DNA of 64,000 nucleotides from CBDDEH01 sp965226865. Lineage in GTDB: Bacteria > Chloroflexota > Dehalococcoidia > Lucifugimonadales > JAGWBF01. Shown here piece after piece: positions 42,041-50,393 of the stretch (positions are counted from its first letter, which is position 1; each line of letters opens with the position of its first letter). The notes under the pieces were generated by a model. It had not been told where the DNA came from. It searched no databases and saw nothing but the letters and a program-made list of their open reading frames with translations. The stretch is from positions 434,001 through 498,000 of the forward strand of contig CBDDEH010000004.1 in the NCBI GenBank assembly GCA_965226865.1. The letters are read 5' to 3'. Position numbers and translations under genes: made by a program.

Positions 42041-42910
42041 CTAAGAGATTATCTTGATCCCCTCTATTACCCTCTGAGCGGCATCGTAATCCCTTGCCCC
42101 GCCCTTCATGATCGGCGCCACAAGATAGATCTTGCCAAGGCCGGCCTCTAGGAGTTGCACCACAAGCTCCAGGGCGATCTCTGCCCCATCCCTACCCTTT
42201 TCGAGGTCTTTTCTCACCTGTTCCGGGACACTACTGAAGATAACCCCGTCAGGAGTGAGCACCTGGACACCCCAGAACACCGGCTGCCGCAGTTCATGTC
42301 CGGCCTGGTCCGTATAGATTTCGAGAAACCTGTCGATCTCATCCACTCCGAATATCGGCTGGGTCATGAAGAAATGGACCCCCGCATCGGCCTTGCGACT
42401 GGCCAGTCGCGCCTCGCGGTCGTTGTCTCTGGTAAGGTCCAGCGTGGCGCCTATACAGAAGTCGGTCGGCTTTCGTAGGTCCCTACCTCTGAAGTCCTTT
42501 CCCTCATTCATCTCTGCCGTTGCCGCCATCAGCGTGGTGGGACTGAAGTCCTGCACGCCCTTGACCGAGTCGCGTTCTTTGGCCGAGAAGGGGTCTCCCT
42601 GCACGATAACGACATTGTCCAGACCCAGCATCTGGGCCCCCATCAAGTGGCTCTGCAACGCCAGCTTGTTCATGTCCCTTGTTCCTAGCGTGAAGATCGC
42701 GTCTTTACCTGTCTGGCTCTTTATGGCGTAGGCCATCATCGCCGAGTCCACCCGCACAGCCCTTCCGGGATTGTAGGCAACCGAAATGAAGTCGGCATCG
42801 AAGCCTTTGGCGGGCTCCAGGTATTTGGAGTCGGCCGCCCTGGGCGGAGAGAAGTCGCAGATTATGACCGTGTCTTCGCCTCTCTTGGCGCACAAGTCCG
42901 TTACCTTCAT
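42041..42910 (-). CDS. metF: Methylenetetrahydrofolate reductase family protein
   Basis: A 289-residue TIM barrel of the MTHFR family, which reduces methylene-THF to methyl-THF with FAD. Features are ICDFSPPRAADSKYLEPAKG, YNPGRAVRVDS, DNVVIVQGDPFSAKERDSVK, CIGATLDLTRDNDREARLAS, KADAGVHFFMTQPIFGVDEI. I chose the ATG at 42910 (MKVTDLCAKRG), which has GGAGGG 6 bases before it. The electron donor is unclear. It diverges from mqnD across about 120 bases. Confidence 0.85.
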   Translation of the reverse strand: MKVTDLCAKRGEDTVIICDFSPPRAADSKYLEPAKGFDADFISVAYNPGRAVRVDSAMMAYAIKSQTGKDAIFTLGTRDMNKLALQSHLMGAQMLGLDNVVIVQGDPFSAKERDSVKGVQDFSPTTLMAATAEMNEGKDFRGRDLRKPTDFCIGATLDLTRDNDREARLASRKADAGVHFFMTQPIFGVDEIDRFLEIYTDQAGHELRQPVFWGVQVLTPDGVIFSSVPEQVRKDLEKGRDGAEIALELVVQLLEAGLGKIYLVAPIMKGGARDYDAAQRVIEGIKIIS

Positions 42911-42975
42911 AGAATCCCTCCGGGCTGGATGTGGGGCCATGCTAACATGGCCCTGGATACGCCGCCACTTCCAAC

Positions 42976-43004
42976 TTTACGCCGTAGAACGGGTACCTTA
43001 TACT
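42976..43004 (+). promoter_or_regulatory. Predicted mqnD promoter
   Basis: TTTACG at 42976-42981, a 17-base spacer, TATACT at 42999-43004; the mqnD ATG follows at 43032. Confidence 0.5.
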
Positions 43005-43031
43005 AGCGGCGATTTCACGATAGGGGACGAT

Positions 43032-43868
43032 ATGGAGACATTACACATTGGCCACAGCCCGGATCCCGACGACGCCTTCATGTTCTATGCTTTCGCTACG
43101 GAGAAGGTGACGATCGACGGCTATCGGATAGAGCAAGTGTTTGAGGATATCGAGTCCCTCAACCGTCGGGCGCAAAAGGGAGAGTTGGAAGTGACGGCCA
43201 TATCTGCCGGCGCCTACCCTGGGCTTGCCGACAAGTATCAGATTATGCCCTGCGGCGCATCTGTGGGCAGGGACTACGGCCCCATAGTCGTATCCAAGCA
43301 GCTGGATTCCGTGAGTGACCTGGCAGGCAAGCGGATCGGCATCCCGGGTGAGTTTACGACCGCTTACCTACTTCTACGAATCTACTTGGATAGCCCATTC
43401 GATCCGGTGTTCCTGGACTTCGACAAGGTGGGCGAGGCTGTCAATGAGGGCAGCGTTAGTGCCGGAGTGATTATCCACGAAGGGCAGATCATGTGGCGTG
43501 AGCAGGGGTTTAATAATCTGTTTGACCTGGGAAAGGCTTGGGGCGAGGACACAGGCCTGCCGATTCCCCTGGGTCTGGACGTGGTGAGCCGCAGATTGCG
43601 CGAGGACACGCGTACGAGGGTAGCAGCGGCGTTGGAAGCCAGCATACGCCATGCTATGGCCAACGAGGACGCCGCCGTGGACTATGCCCTCCCCTTCGGG
43701 CGCGGCATGGAGCGGGAGCTGTGCAGGCAGTTCGTCCGCATGTACGTCAACGAGGACACCATCAACATGGGCGAAGAAGGGCGTCGCGCCCTCGAGACCC
43801 TTTACCGGCGCGCCTACAAGCGGGGACTGATAAAGGCCATACCAGAGCTGGATATCATCGGCCTCTGA
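43032..43868 (+). CDS. mqnD: 1,4-dihydroxy-6-naphthoate synthase MqnD
   Basis: A 278-residue periplasmic-binding-protein-like enzyme of the futalosine route to menaquinone; it splits cyclic dehypoxanthinyl futalosine. It begins METLHIGHSPDPDDAFMFYA, the MqnD signature, and has EVTAISAGAYPGLADKY and a conserved His in GVIIHEGQI. The frame is open 246 bases further up, but the family start is this ATG. It is separated from the other mqn genes by a small lipoprotein gene. Confidence 0.92.
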   Translation: METLHIGHSPDPDDAFMFYAFATEKVTIDGYRIEQVFEDIESLNRRAQKGELEVTAISAGAYPGLADKYQIMPCGASVGRDYGPIVVSKQLDSVSDLAGKRIGIPGEFTTAYLLLRIYLDSPFDPVFLDFDKVGEAVNEGSVSAGVIIHEGQIMWREQGFNNLFDLGKAWGEDTGLPIPLGLDVVSRRLREDTRTRVAAALEASIRHAMANEDAAVDYALPFGRGMERELCRQFVRMYVNEDTINMGEEGRRALETLYRRAYKRGLIKAIPELDIIGL

Positions 43869-43901
43869 ATCCCGGTTCCCAGAATAGGGGTCCGAGCCGC
43901 T

Positions 43902-44046
43902 CATGCTGAGCCCGTCGAAGCATCACGCTGATCCTTCCAGCGGAAGGACGAAAGGTTCCCTTCTTGGACGGTGCCCAAACAAGAGTGTCCTGAGGGGCTC
44001 GCCCCTCAGGTCCGCTGAGGCGGATGGGGGCTAGGGGGGGGTCGAA
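43902..44046 (+). repeat. GC-rich hairpin repeat, copy A
   Basis: The stretch opens with CATGCTGAGCCCGTCGAAGC, a word seen in repeat elements of related genomes, and holds a perfect hairpin with 10-base arms (43989-43998 and 44001-44010, CCTGAGGGGC and inverse, loop TC), then GC-rich sequence with an 8-G run ending GGTCGAAG. A related hairpin of the same build is at 44601-44622. Confidence 0.65.
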
Positions 44047-44127
44047 GTAGGATGAAGCTTAGAGCGCTCAAGGAGTCAGGAACTTTTCGGCGCTGACCTC
44101 CGTCTACAATCAATAAGGAGGTGATCC

Positions 44128-44565
44128 GTGAGGAAACTGTTGGTTTCCTGTGTTGTCCTTGTTCCCATACTTGTAATCGTTGGCCTCGCCTGTGGGACTA
44201 CAACAAACGAAGGAGTAGTAGCCCACCAGTCGATCACGGGAAGCAGAGAGGGAACATCGCAGACGGTCTTGGAAAACCGGCCCGGCGATGATGGATCACC
44301 GTTTATCCATGTCAATGACAAAGACCTCCTGAGCCATTTCGCAACCGACGAAGAACACTTAATCATTAGCGATTCGTTAGCATTTCAGATCGAAAGCAGG
44401 TATGACCGTGTTGATTACTTCGTCAACATGGCGCCGGCATCCTCCCCGGGATCCGGAACCCAGCCATACAGGGTCAGCCGAGAAGTTTTCAACCAACTGC
44501 TTGTGGCGAAACGGTCACGTTCAAGACCAAACAGGGTGGAGATTTTCCCGAGATCACAAAGGTGA
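44128..44565 (+). CDS. Small predicted lipoprotein of unknown function
   Basis: A 145-residue protein starting with GTG behind a near-perfect ribosome site (AAGGAGGTGATCC). The signal segment LLVSCVVLVPILVIVGLACG ends in a GLAC lipobox, then a Thr/Ser-rich linker. The mature part has an HVNDKDLLSHFATDEEHLII element and an Arg-rich end (KRSRSRPNRVEIFPRSQR). I do not recognise a family. It is flanked on both sides by the related hairpin repeats A and B, as if carried between them. Confidence 0.65.
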   Translation: MRKLLVSCVVLVPILVIVGLACGTTTNEGVVAHQSITGSREGTSQTVLENRPGDDGSPFIHVNDKDLLSHFATDEEHLIISDSLAFQIESRYDRVDYFVNMAPASSPGSGTQPYRVSREVFNQLLVAKRSRSRPNRVEIFPRSQR

Positions 44566-44600
44566 TAGGCGCTCCGTGACTGGTTGGAGAAATGGGGAGT

Positions 44601-44671
44601 CCAGAGGGGCCCGCCCCTCTGGCGGGAGTGTGGGGGTGTCCCCCGGTCTCATGTCAGGGGGATGGTCGAAG
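44601..44671 (+). repeat. GC-rich hairpin repeat, copy B
   Basis: Ten-base arms (44601-44610 and 44613-44622, CCAGAGGGGC and inverse) around a CC loop, followed by GC-rich sequence that ends ATGGTCGAAG. It has the same architecture and orientation as copy A. Confidence 0.65.
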
Positions 44672-44673
44672 CC

Positions 44674-45774
44674 CTAAAAGCGCTGGAGGACCTCGTAGAG
44701 GGTGGTGCGCTGGGCTGGAGTGAAACCGGCGTCGCGGATGATATTGGTCACTTCCTCGACGGTCGTGCGGTTATAGAAACCCGCCTCCTGCATGACGTTC
44801 TCGTCAAACAGAGTGCCACCGAAGTCGTCTCCACCGAAGTGTAGGGCTACCTGGCCTGTCTTCTTACCCTCTGAGAACCAGGAAGCCTGAATATGCTGGA
44901 AGTTGTCCAGGTATATCCGAGAGACGGCTATCATCCGTAGGTACCTGTTGGGTCCCGCAAGGGTCTTCACCTTCTTGGCCAGCGGGGTGTTCTCCGGCTT
45001 GTAGCTCCAGGGAATGAATGCCGTGAAGCCGCCGGTCTCGTCTTGAATGGTGCGGATGTATTCAAGGTGCTCGATGATGTCCTCGTCATCTTCCAGGTGG
45101 CCATACATCATGGTTGCCGTCGTCCGGTAACCAAGTTTGTGGGCTTCCAGATGCACCTGGGTCCAGTCGTCCACCTTCCCTTTGGGAGCAAGGCGGCTTA
45201 TCTTGTGTTTGACCCGATTGGACAGGATCTCGGAGCCGCCCCCGGGAATGGTCCTGAGCCCCGCGTCGTAGAGGGCTTGTAGCACCTCCGGCAAGGATAG
45301 GCCGGAGACCTGGACAATCTTCATTATCTCAGGCGCGGAGAAGAAATGAGGGTGGATGTTGGGATACTGGCGTCGCGCTTCGCGAACCAGGTCGGTGTAG
45401 TAGTCCAGTGGCAGCTTTGGGTTCAGCCCGCCCTGGAGCAACACCGTGGTCACTCCCTTCCCGGCAGCCTCCTCCATCATCTTCATGACGCCGTCAACCG
45501 AGTGGGTATACGCCTCATTGCTTTTTTCGGTTCGGTAGAAGGCACAGAAGGTGCAGTAAGCGTCGCATACGTTTGTATAGTTCAGATTCGTGTCCACCAC
45601 GAAGGTGACCACGGGTTCAGGGTTGTGGCGATATCTCCAGACCTGGGCCAGGGGGACCAGGTCCAGCATATCAGCCTCTCGAAGCAGGAATAATCCTTCT
45701 TCCCGAGAAATACGCTCCCCCGCTTCGACTTTCGAGCGGATCGTATCGAGGTCAGACTGTACCGTTCCAAGCAT
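44674..45774 (-). CDS. mqnC: Cyclic dehypoxanthinyl futalosine synthase MqnC
   Basis: A radical SAM enzyme of about 366 residues that cyclises dehypoxanthinyl futalosine. The cluster motif CxxxCxxC lies in CDAYCTFCAFYR; later landmarks are TTVLLQGGLNPKLPLDYY, GLRTIPGGGSEIL and FGGDDFGGTLFDENVM. I take the ATG at 45774, which overlaps the mqnA stop by one base; an upstream ATG at 45810 would overlap mqnA by 37 bases. It closes the mqnE-mqnA-mqnC operon. Confidence 0.93.
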   Translation of the reverse strand: MLGTVQSDLDTIRSKVEAGERISREEGLFLLREADMLDLVPLAQVWRYRHNPEPVVTFVVDTNLNYTNVCDAYCTFCAFYRTEKSNEAYTHSVDGVMKMMEEAAGKGVTTVLLQGGLNPKLPLDYYTDLVREARRQYPNIHPHFFSAPEIMKIVQVSGLSLPEVLQALYDAGLRTIPGGGSEILSNRVKHKISRLAPKGKVDDWTQVHLEAHKLGYRTTATMMYGHLEDDEDIIEHLEYIRTIQDETGGFTAFIPWSYKPENTPLAKKVKTLAGPNRYLRMIAVSRIYLDNFQHIQASWFSEGKKTGQVALHFGGDDFGGTLFDENVMQEAGFYNRTTVEEVTNIIRDAGFTPAQRTTLYEVLQRF

Positions 45775-46535
45775 CAAGAAGGCCTCGTGTTGTTCATAGA
45801 GTACAGACATTCTTTAAAGTGCCACATCGCCTTCTGCTCGGCCACTCCTGCCCAGTAGCGATAGCCCTGGAAATACTCCATGGTTTCCCGGAGGCTCATC
45901 CCGATATCCTGGCGCATCTGGCTGATCATGCTCATGTGATCAAGACCGACGTCCACACATGTGTAAAGGACGTTTTCCAGATACGAGGCTCTATCCTGAG
46001 GCAAGCTCTCTTGGGCCACCCATACGGCAAAAACGAAAGGCATCTTCGTCCACTTACACCATTCTTCGCCCAGGTCGTACTGGTATTCGTAGCCCGGTAT
46101 GCCTCGTCGCGACCTCAAGGCTTCGTCGCCTATCAACAACACGGCGTCGTTGGGTTCTCTTTGAGAGACGTAGTTTTCCGGTTTGACATGATAGACCTGG
46201 GTGAGGAGTACCTCGAGAAGCCGTTTGGATGTCGATGTATCGTCGATAATACCTATGGTAGCTCCGTCGAGGGCTTCTATGGGGCCTTTCGAGTAAAAGA
46301 AGACGCTCCTGGATTTACCGATGGTTGATATGCAGAACTGACCTATCTGGTTTACCTTATCCTGGAGCCGAAAAAAGTCGACTACCGGTATCGGTCCTGC
46401 GTCGATTGTTCCTTCCTCCACCGCCTGGGCCAGGGCCCTGGGCACCAGGGTGACAAGCTCGATGTCTTCGCGATCAAGTTTGTAATAGAAGGGTTCCGAG
46501 TTAAGGTAGGGTATGCGTCCAACCCTAATTGTCAT
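45774..46535 (-). CDS. mqnA: Chorismate dehydratase MqnA
   Basis: A 253-residue periplasmic-binding-protein fold that dehydrates chorismate to 3-enolpyruvylbenzoate, the first step of the futalosine route. It shows IRVGRIPYLNSEPFYYKLD at the start, GTIDAGPIPVVDFFR and GKSRSVFFYSKGPI, and DEALRSRRG later. Its start overlaps the mqnE end by about 11 bases, and it is coupled to mqnC downstream. Confidence 0.92.
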   Translation of the reverse strand: MTIRVGRIPYLNSEPFYYKLDREDIELVTLVPRALAQAVEEGTIDAGPIPVVDFFRLQDKVNQIGQFCISTIGKSRSVFFYSKGPIEALDGATIGIIDDTSTSKRLLEVLLTQVYHVKPENYVSQREPNDAVLLIGDEALRSRRGIPGYEYQYDLGEEWCKWTKMPFVFAVWVAQESLPQDRASYLENVLYTCVDVGLDHMSMISQMRQDIGMSLRETMEYFQGYRYWAGVAEQKAMWHFKECLYSMNNTRPS

Positions 46536-47595
46536 AAACCCGTACCACGTTGTACAGCGCGTCCCTCTCGACTGGCACTCTCTCAGCGTCCTTGATCATC
46601 TGCACCATTCTGTCCCGGGCAAGACCCAAGGGGCTGGCAGCCTTGGCCGCGTGGGCGATACGCTCGTGTCCGATAGTGCCGTCCAGGTCGCTCGCGCCGA
46701 AACGGAGGCCTACGGAAGCCGTCTCCTCAGTTATCATCACCCAGTAAGACTTGATGTGGGGGAAATTGTCCAGCATCAGCCTGGAAACCGCTATCGTCTT
46801 CAGGTCCTCTATTGCTGAGGCCTGCCTCTCGACCAGATGGGTGTCGCCGACCTGATATTCGAGGGGGATAAAACAAAGGAACCCGCCCGTTTCGTCCTGT
46901 AGCTCCCGCAGCAGGAGCATATGCTCCACCCGTTCCTGATAGGTCTCGATGTGCCCGTAGAGAAGCGTGGCGTTGGAAGGGATGCCCATATTATGGGCGA
47001 TACGATGAATGTCGAGCCATCTGTCCGCATTGTTTTTCCCACGGTACAGGAGCCTGTGGACCCGGTCGGAGAAGACCTCGGCACCGCCTCCAGGCATCGA
47101 TTGCAGACCCGCTTCTTTGAGGCGCGCTAGAGACTCCTCCGGAGTGACCTTCCAACGGCGATAGAAGTAATCTATTTCCGACGCGGTAAAAGCCTTGACC
47201 TGGACATCCGGATAGTTGTCGTGAATCGTCTTCACGATATCGACGTATCGTTCGAAGGGCCAGTCGGGGTGGTGCCCCCCGACCATGTGGACCTCCCGGA
47301 TCTCGGGGTCTACGTGGGCAAGAATCTCCTCCATGTTCATCTCATACGCGTCGGGGTCGCCCTTCTTCTTGGCGAAATCACAGAATGAGCACGACAGCAC
47401 GCATATGTTGGTCGGGTTGAGCTGGCGGTTGAGGACGAAGAAGACCTGGTCGCCGTTGCGCTGAGTCTTGGCATAGTCGGCCATACGGCCCAACGCGGGG
47501 AAGTCTGAGGTCTCGAAAAGGAGGATTCCATCATGCAGCGAAAGCCTTTCTTTAGCCACCACCTTCTCCCATATGGGGATTAGATGGTTGTCCAT
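46525..47595 (-). CDS. mqnE: Aminofutalosine synthase MqnE
   Basis: A radical SAM enzyme that joins SAM and 3-enolpyruvylbenzoate to give aminodeoxyfutalosine. The cluster motif is CVLSCSFCDFAKKKG, with HMVGGHHPDWPFERYVDI and GLQSMPGGGAEVFSDRVH. I prefer the ATG at 47595 (MDNHLIPIWEKVVAKERLSL, 356 aa), which matches family length and has GAAGG upstream; ATGs at 47628 and 47622 are possible. It leads mqnE-mqnA-mqnC. No mqnB (futalosine hydrolase) is in the window. Confidence 0.92.
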   Translation of the reverse strand: MDNHLIPIWEKVVAKERLSLHDGILLFETSDFPALGRMADYAKTQRNGDQVFFVLNRQLNPTNICVLSCSFCDFAKKKGDPDAYEMNMEEILAHVDPEIREVHMVGGHHPDWPFERYVDIVKTIHDNYPDVQVKAFTASEIDYFYRRWKVTPEESLARLKEAGLQSMPGGGAEVFSDRVHRLLYRGKNNADRWLDIHRIAHNMGIPSNATLLYGHIETYQERVEHMLLLRELQDETGGFLCFIPLEYQVGDTHLVERQASAIEDLKTIAVSRLMLDNFPHIKSYWVMITEETASVGLRFGASDLDGTIGHERIAHAAKAASPLGLARDRMVQMIKDAERVPVERDALYNVVRVYDN

Positions 47596-47740
47596 GAAGG
47601 TGATGCCTTCTACCACCTGCATCTGCATCTGTTTAATGGTTCCTTCCCAGCCTTGAACGGCGTAGCAAGTTTGGAGTCCGAAGAGGGCTAGGCAGCCTGC
47701 CGAAAGTTTCTGACAGTTCCAGGGCCTTACTTCAGATTGG

Positions 47741-47769
47741 ATTGTAGGCTCGCCTATATGCCCTGTCAA
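47741..47769 (-). promoter_or_regulatory. Predicted mqnE operon promoter
   Basis: Minus strand TTGACA at 47769-47764, a 17-base spacer, TACAAT at 47746-47741. A leader of about 110-140 bases follows before mqnE. Confidence 0.65.
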
Positions 47770-47862
47770 GGTAAATCGGGCCGTTTTAGCTTGCCTGCGC
47801 TCCAGCACGAGGTTTACGATGAGTCTGGCCTTTGAGCCTGACCTCGGCCCCCGGGTGATTAT

Positions 47863-48564
47863 ATGTGCGGACGTTTTACCCTATCCAAAGACCGAGATGC
47901 TCTGGAAGAACGGTTCGACATTGAGCAGCTTGGCGACATATGGGTTCCCAGGTACAACATCGCTCCCACTGATCCCGTTCTGACGGTCACGAACAACGGT
48001 GAAGAAAACCAGGCACAGCTAATGCGCTGGGGACTGATACCCTTCTGGGCCAAGGACGCCAAGATCGGATCCAGGATGATAAACGCCAGGGCAGAGACAG
48101 CCGTGGCGAAGCCCGTGTTCAAGGAGTCCTTCGTAAGGCGACGCTGCCTTGTCGCAGCGGATGGATTCTACGAGTGGCTCAAGGCGGGTAAAGACAGGCT
48201 ACCTTACTACTTTACCTTGAAGTCAAAAGAGCCCTTTGGATTCGCGGGGCTTTGGGCCAAGTGGAAGTCCCCCAAAGGCGAGATTATCAAGTCCTGCACG
48301 ATTATCGTCACCGCTCCCAACGGCCTCGTGGAGCCCATCCACGACCGGATGCCCGTTATTCTAACCAGGGAGGCTGAAGCCGTCTGGCTAGATCCCCAGA
48401 ATACCGATACCGCTCAGCTAAGGGAGTTGCTGCTCCCATACTCGGCCAGCGAGATGCGGGCATTTCAAGTCTCGCCCGTTGTGAACTCGGTGCAGAACGA
48501 TGTCCCGGAATGTATCGCGCCGGTAGATGATGTACGTCCGGGCAATAGCCCAATGACCCTCTGA
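47863..48564 (+). CDS. SRAP domain protein (YedK/HMCES family)
   Basis: A 233-residue SOS-response-associated peptidase that shields abasic sites in single-stranded DNA by a thiazolidine crosslink through Cys2. It starts MCGRFTLSKD with Cys2 in place, then YNIAPTDPVL, RWGLIPFWAK, MINARAETA (active Asn and Glu region), GFYEWLK, and the catalytic His in EPIHDRMPVIL. Full length. Confidence 0.94.
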   Translation: MCGRFTLSKDRDALEERFDIEQLGDIWVPRYNIAPTDPVLTVTNNGEENQAQLMRWGLIPFWAKDAKIGSRMINARAETAVAKPVFKESFVRRRCLVAADGFYEWLKAGKDRLPYYFTLKSKEPFGFAGLWAKWKSPKGEIIKSCTIIVTAPNGLVEPIHDRMPVILTREAEAVWLDPQNTDTAQLRELLLPYSASEMRAFQVSPVVNSVQNDVPECIAPVDDVRPGNSPMTL

Positions 48565-48609
48565 TATCTGTGTACTATTGGAACTCCGGTGGGATAAAAT
48601 CAACGCCGT

Positions 48610-49242
48610 ATGGCTACGGACACGAGCACCGGCCACGACCCAACCAAATCGCACAACCCTTTGCCAGTGAGGGACAAAAGTGGTCGGGAACATTGCTATA
48701 ACTGCGTCATCGAGGCTCACCAGACCGCGGCCCATAACCTGGCCATTCGGATGCTGAGCGACTGGTCGCTGGCTGAGGACGCGACACAAGAGGTTTTTCT
48801 CTCCGGGTATCGCGCCTTCGGCAAATTCCGCGGAGAAAACCTGAAGTCGTGGATAATGCAGATCGTCGCGAATACCTGCAGGGATGCTCTTCGCGCCAGA
48901 AAGTCTCGGCCTACGGTGTCTTTGGACTTTTCTCCCCTTGATCCCGAGTCTGCCGATCCTGGACTTGACCTCCCATCCTCCGAAGAATCTCCCGAAAGCC
49001 ATGTCCTTCGAATGGAGCTGGGGAAAGCTATCCAGGATGGTCTGAATGCCCTTCCGGAAGAGCGCAGAATAGCCGTAGTGCTTGTCGACGTACAAGGCTA
49101 CAGCTACGAAGAGACGGCCGAGATAATGAAAACCTCTATCGGCACTGTGAAATCCCGCCTGGCTCGGGGCCGCGCAGGGATACAGGACTTTTTGCAGGAT
49201 TATCGGGAACTTTTACCCACCCAATTCCGTCACAATGAGTAG
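48610..49242 (+). CDS. ECF-type RNA polymerase sigma factor
   Basis: A 210-residue sigma-70 of the ECF (RpoE-like) group. Region 2 shows LAEDATQEVFLSGYRAFGKF and the -10-reading WIMQIVANTCRDALR; region 4 has LPEERRIAVVLVDVQGYSYE and IGTVKSRLARGRAGI with the HTH. The first 35 residues are an unrelated lead with two Cys. It overlaps its anti-sigma gene by 8 bases. Confidence 0.92.
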   Translation: MATDTSTGHDPTKSHNPLPVRDKSGREHCYNCVIEAHQTAAHNLAIRMLSDWSLAEDATQEVFLSGYRAFGKFRGENLKSWIMQIVANTCRDALRARKSRPTVSLDFSPLDPESADPGLDLPSSEESPESHVLRMELGKAIQDGLNALPEERRIAVVLVDVQGYSYEETAEIMKTSIGTVKSRLARGRAGIQDFLQDYRELLPTQFRHNE

Positions 49243-50335
49243 GGACATGTGGATTTTTAGAAAAAAGAAGGAGCATTTAGACCTCGAGACACTCTCAGAG
49301 CATCTCGACGGCCGCCTTTCAGCCGATGACAGCCGGAGGGTGGAGCTGCATCTTGAGGCATGTTCCGAGTGCAAACAAGAGTTCGAGTCCCTGCGGTCAA
49401 CAGTCCACCTCATCAGACGGGTTCCGGAGATGAGCCCGCGCCGAAGCTTTACGCTGGATGTGGCTCCGTCTATCGAGCCAGCTCGAGACGGACCCAGAGT
49501 ACCAGCGTGGGCCTATGGCGCCGTCGCTTCTGTGGCGGTGCTGGCATTCGTAGCTGTGCTGTCTGCGGACCTGGGAGGCCTGCTTGAGGGTGACGTCTCG
49601 GAGTCACGGCTAGCCACAGAGCAGGCGATAGCGACTGAGCCGCAGGACAAGCTGGATGCCGCAGCCTTGCCCAGCACGCCGACACCCCAGGCTACTCTAA
49701 AACCCGAGATAGAAGAGACGCCGGCGGTGGAGTCGGCAGTCGAGGCTCCGGAGCCTGAGGTCCTTGCGACACCCGAACCAGAAGCGCTGCCGCCGTCAGC
49801 TGTTGAGGTTACGAAGGAAGTGGTCGTAACTCAAGAGACTGAGCTGCGTCTCGAAGTTGTACCGGAGGCTGGGGTAACGAAAGAGGTTGCTGCCGCGATC
49901 CAGGCTCCCCCCAGGGAGGATGGCCAGGTGGAAGCCGTGACCCGCGTGCCGACACCTCAGATAGAAGCCGTTGAGGATGCCGCCGTCGTTGGCGCCGATG
50001 CCACAGGTGAGGTGGTCGCCTCCGACGTGCCCAAAACCGATGAACCGCCAGAGGTAATATTTGTTCCGCCGAATCCCACCATTATCGATGAAAAAGAGCC
50101 CCTGCCTCAACCGTCTCCGGCAGATGTTGAGACTGGTCAGATATCGAAAGCAGAAACCCTAGTGCCCGCTGAGCCTTCATCTCAGGTCCTGGACGCCGAA
50201 GGCGATACCGCTACGGCATGGAGGGTTGTGGAGATAGTGTTTGGAATCCTGGCTCTGGTGTTAGTCTCGGCATTCATCATAGTCAAGCGGCCATTTTTGA
50301 AGCAGGCGAGAACCTGGCCAGGAACCTTTTTGTAG
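49235..50335 (+). CDS. Anti-sigma factor with zf-HC2 domain and long Pro/Glu-rich region
   Basis: A 366-residue membrane protein. The N-terminal zinc anti-sigma domain shows H39-x3-C43-x2-C46 in LHLEACSECKQE. A first membrane helix lies at about 87-108 (AYGAVASVAVLAFVAVLSAD), then about 230 residues rich in Pro, Glu, Val and Ala, and a second helix at about 333-353. The long outer part is unusual and could sense the envelope. It is coupled to the ECF sigma upstream. Confidence 0.85.
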   Translation: MSRDMWIFRKKKEHLDLETLSEHLDGRLSADDSRRVELHLEACSECKQEFESLRSTVHLIRRVPEMSPRRSFTLDVAPSIEPARDGPRVPAWAYGAVASVAVLAFVAVLSADLGGLLEGDVSESRLATEQAIATEPQDKLDAAALPSTPTPQATLKPEIEETPAVESAVEAPEPEVLATPEPEALPPSAVEVTKEVVVTQETELRLEVVPEAGVTKEVAAAIQAPPREDGQVEAVTRVPTPQIEAVEDAAVVGADATGEVVASDVPKTDEPPEVIFVPPNPTIIDEKEPLPQPSPADVETGQISKAETLVPAEPSSQVLDAEGDTATAWRVVEIVFGILALVLVSAFIIVKRPFLKQARTWPGTFL

Positions 50336-50393
50336 CATGAAACGGCTTATATTTCGGAACACAAAAAATAAAAGCATGGTCAAGGAGGAAATG

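Noticed and set aside
43869..44127. Coding frames in the GC-rich repeat before the small lipoprotein
   Set aside because: They are short, lack ribosome sites, and the region is explained by hairpin repeats.
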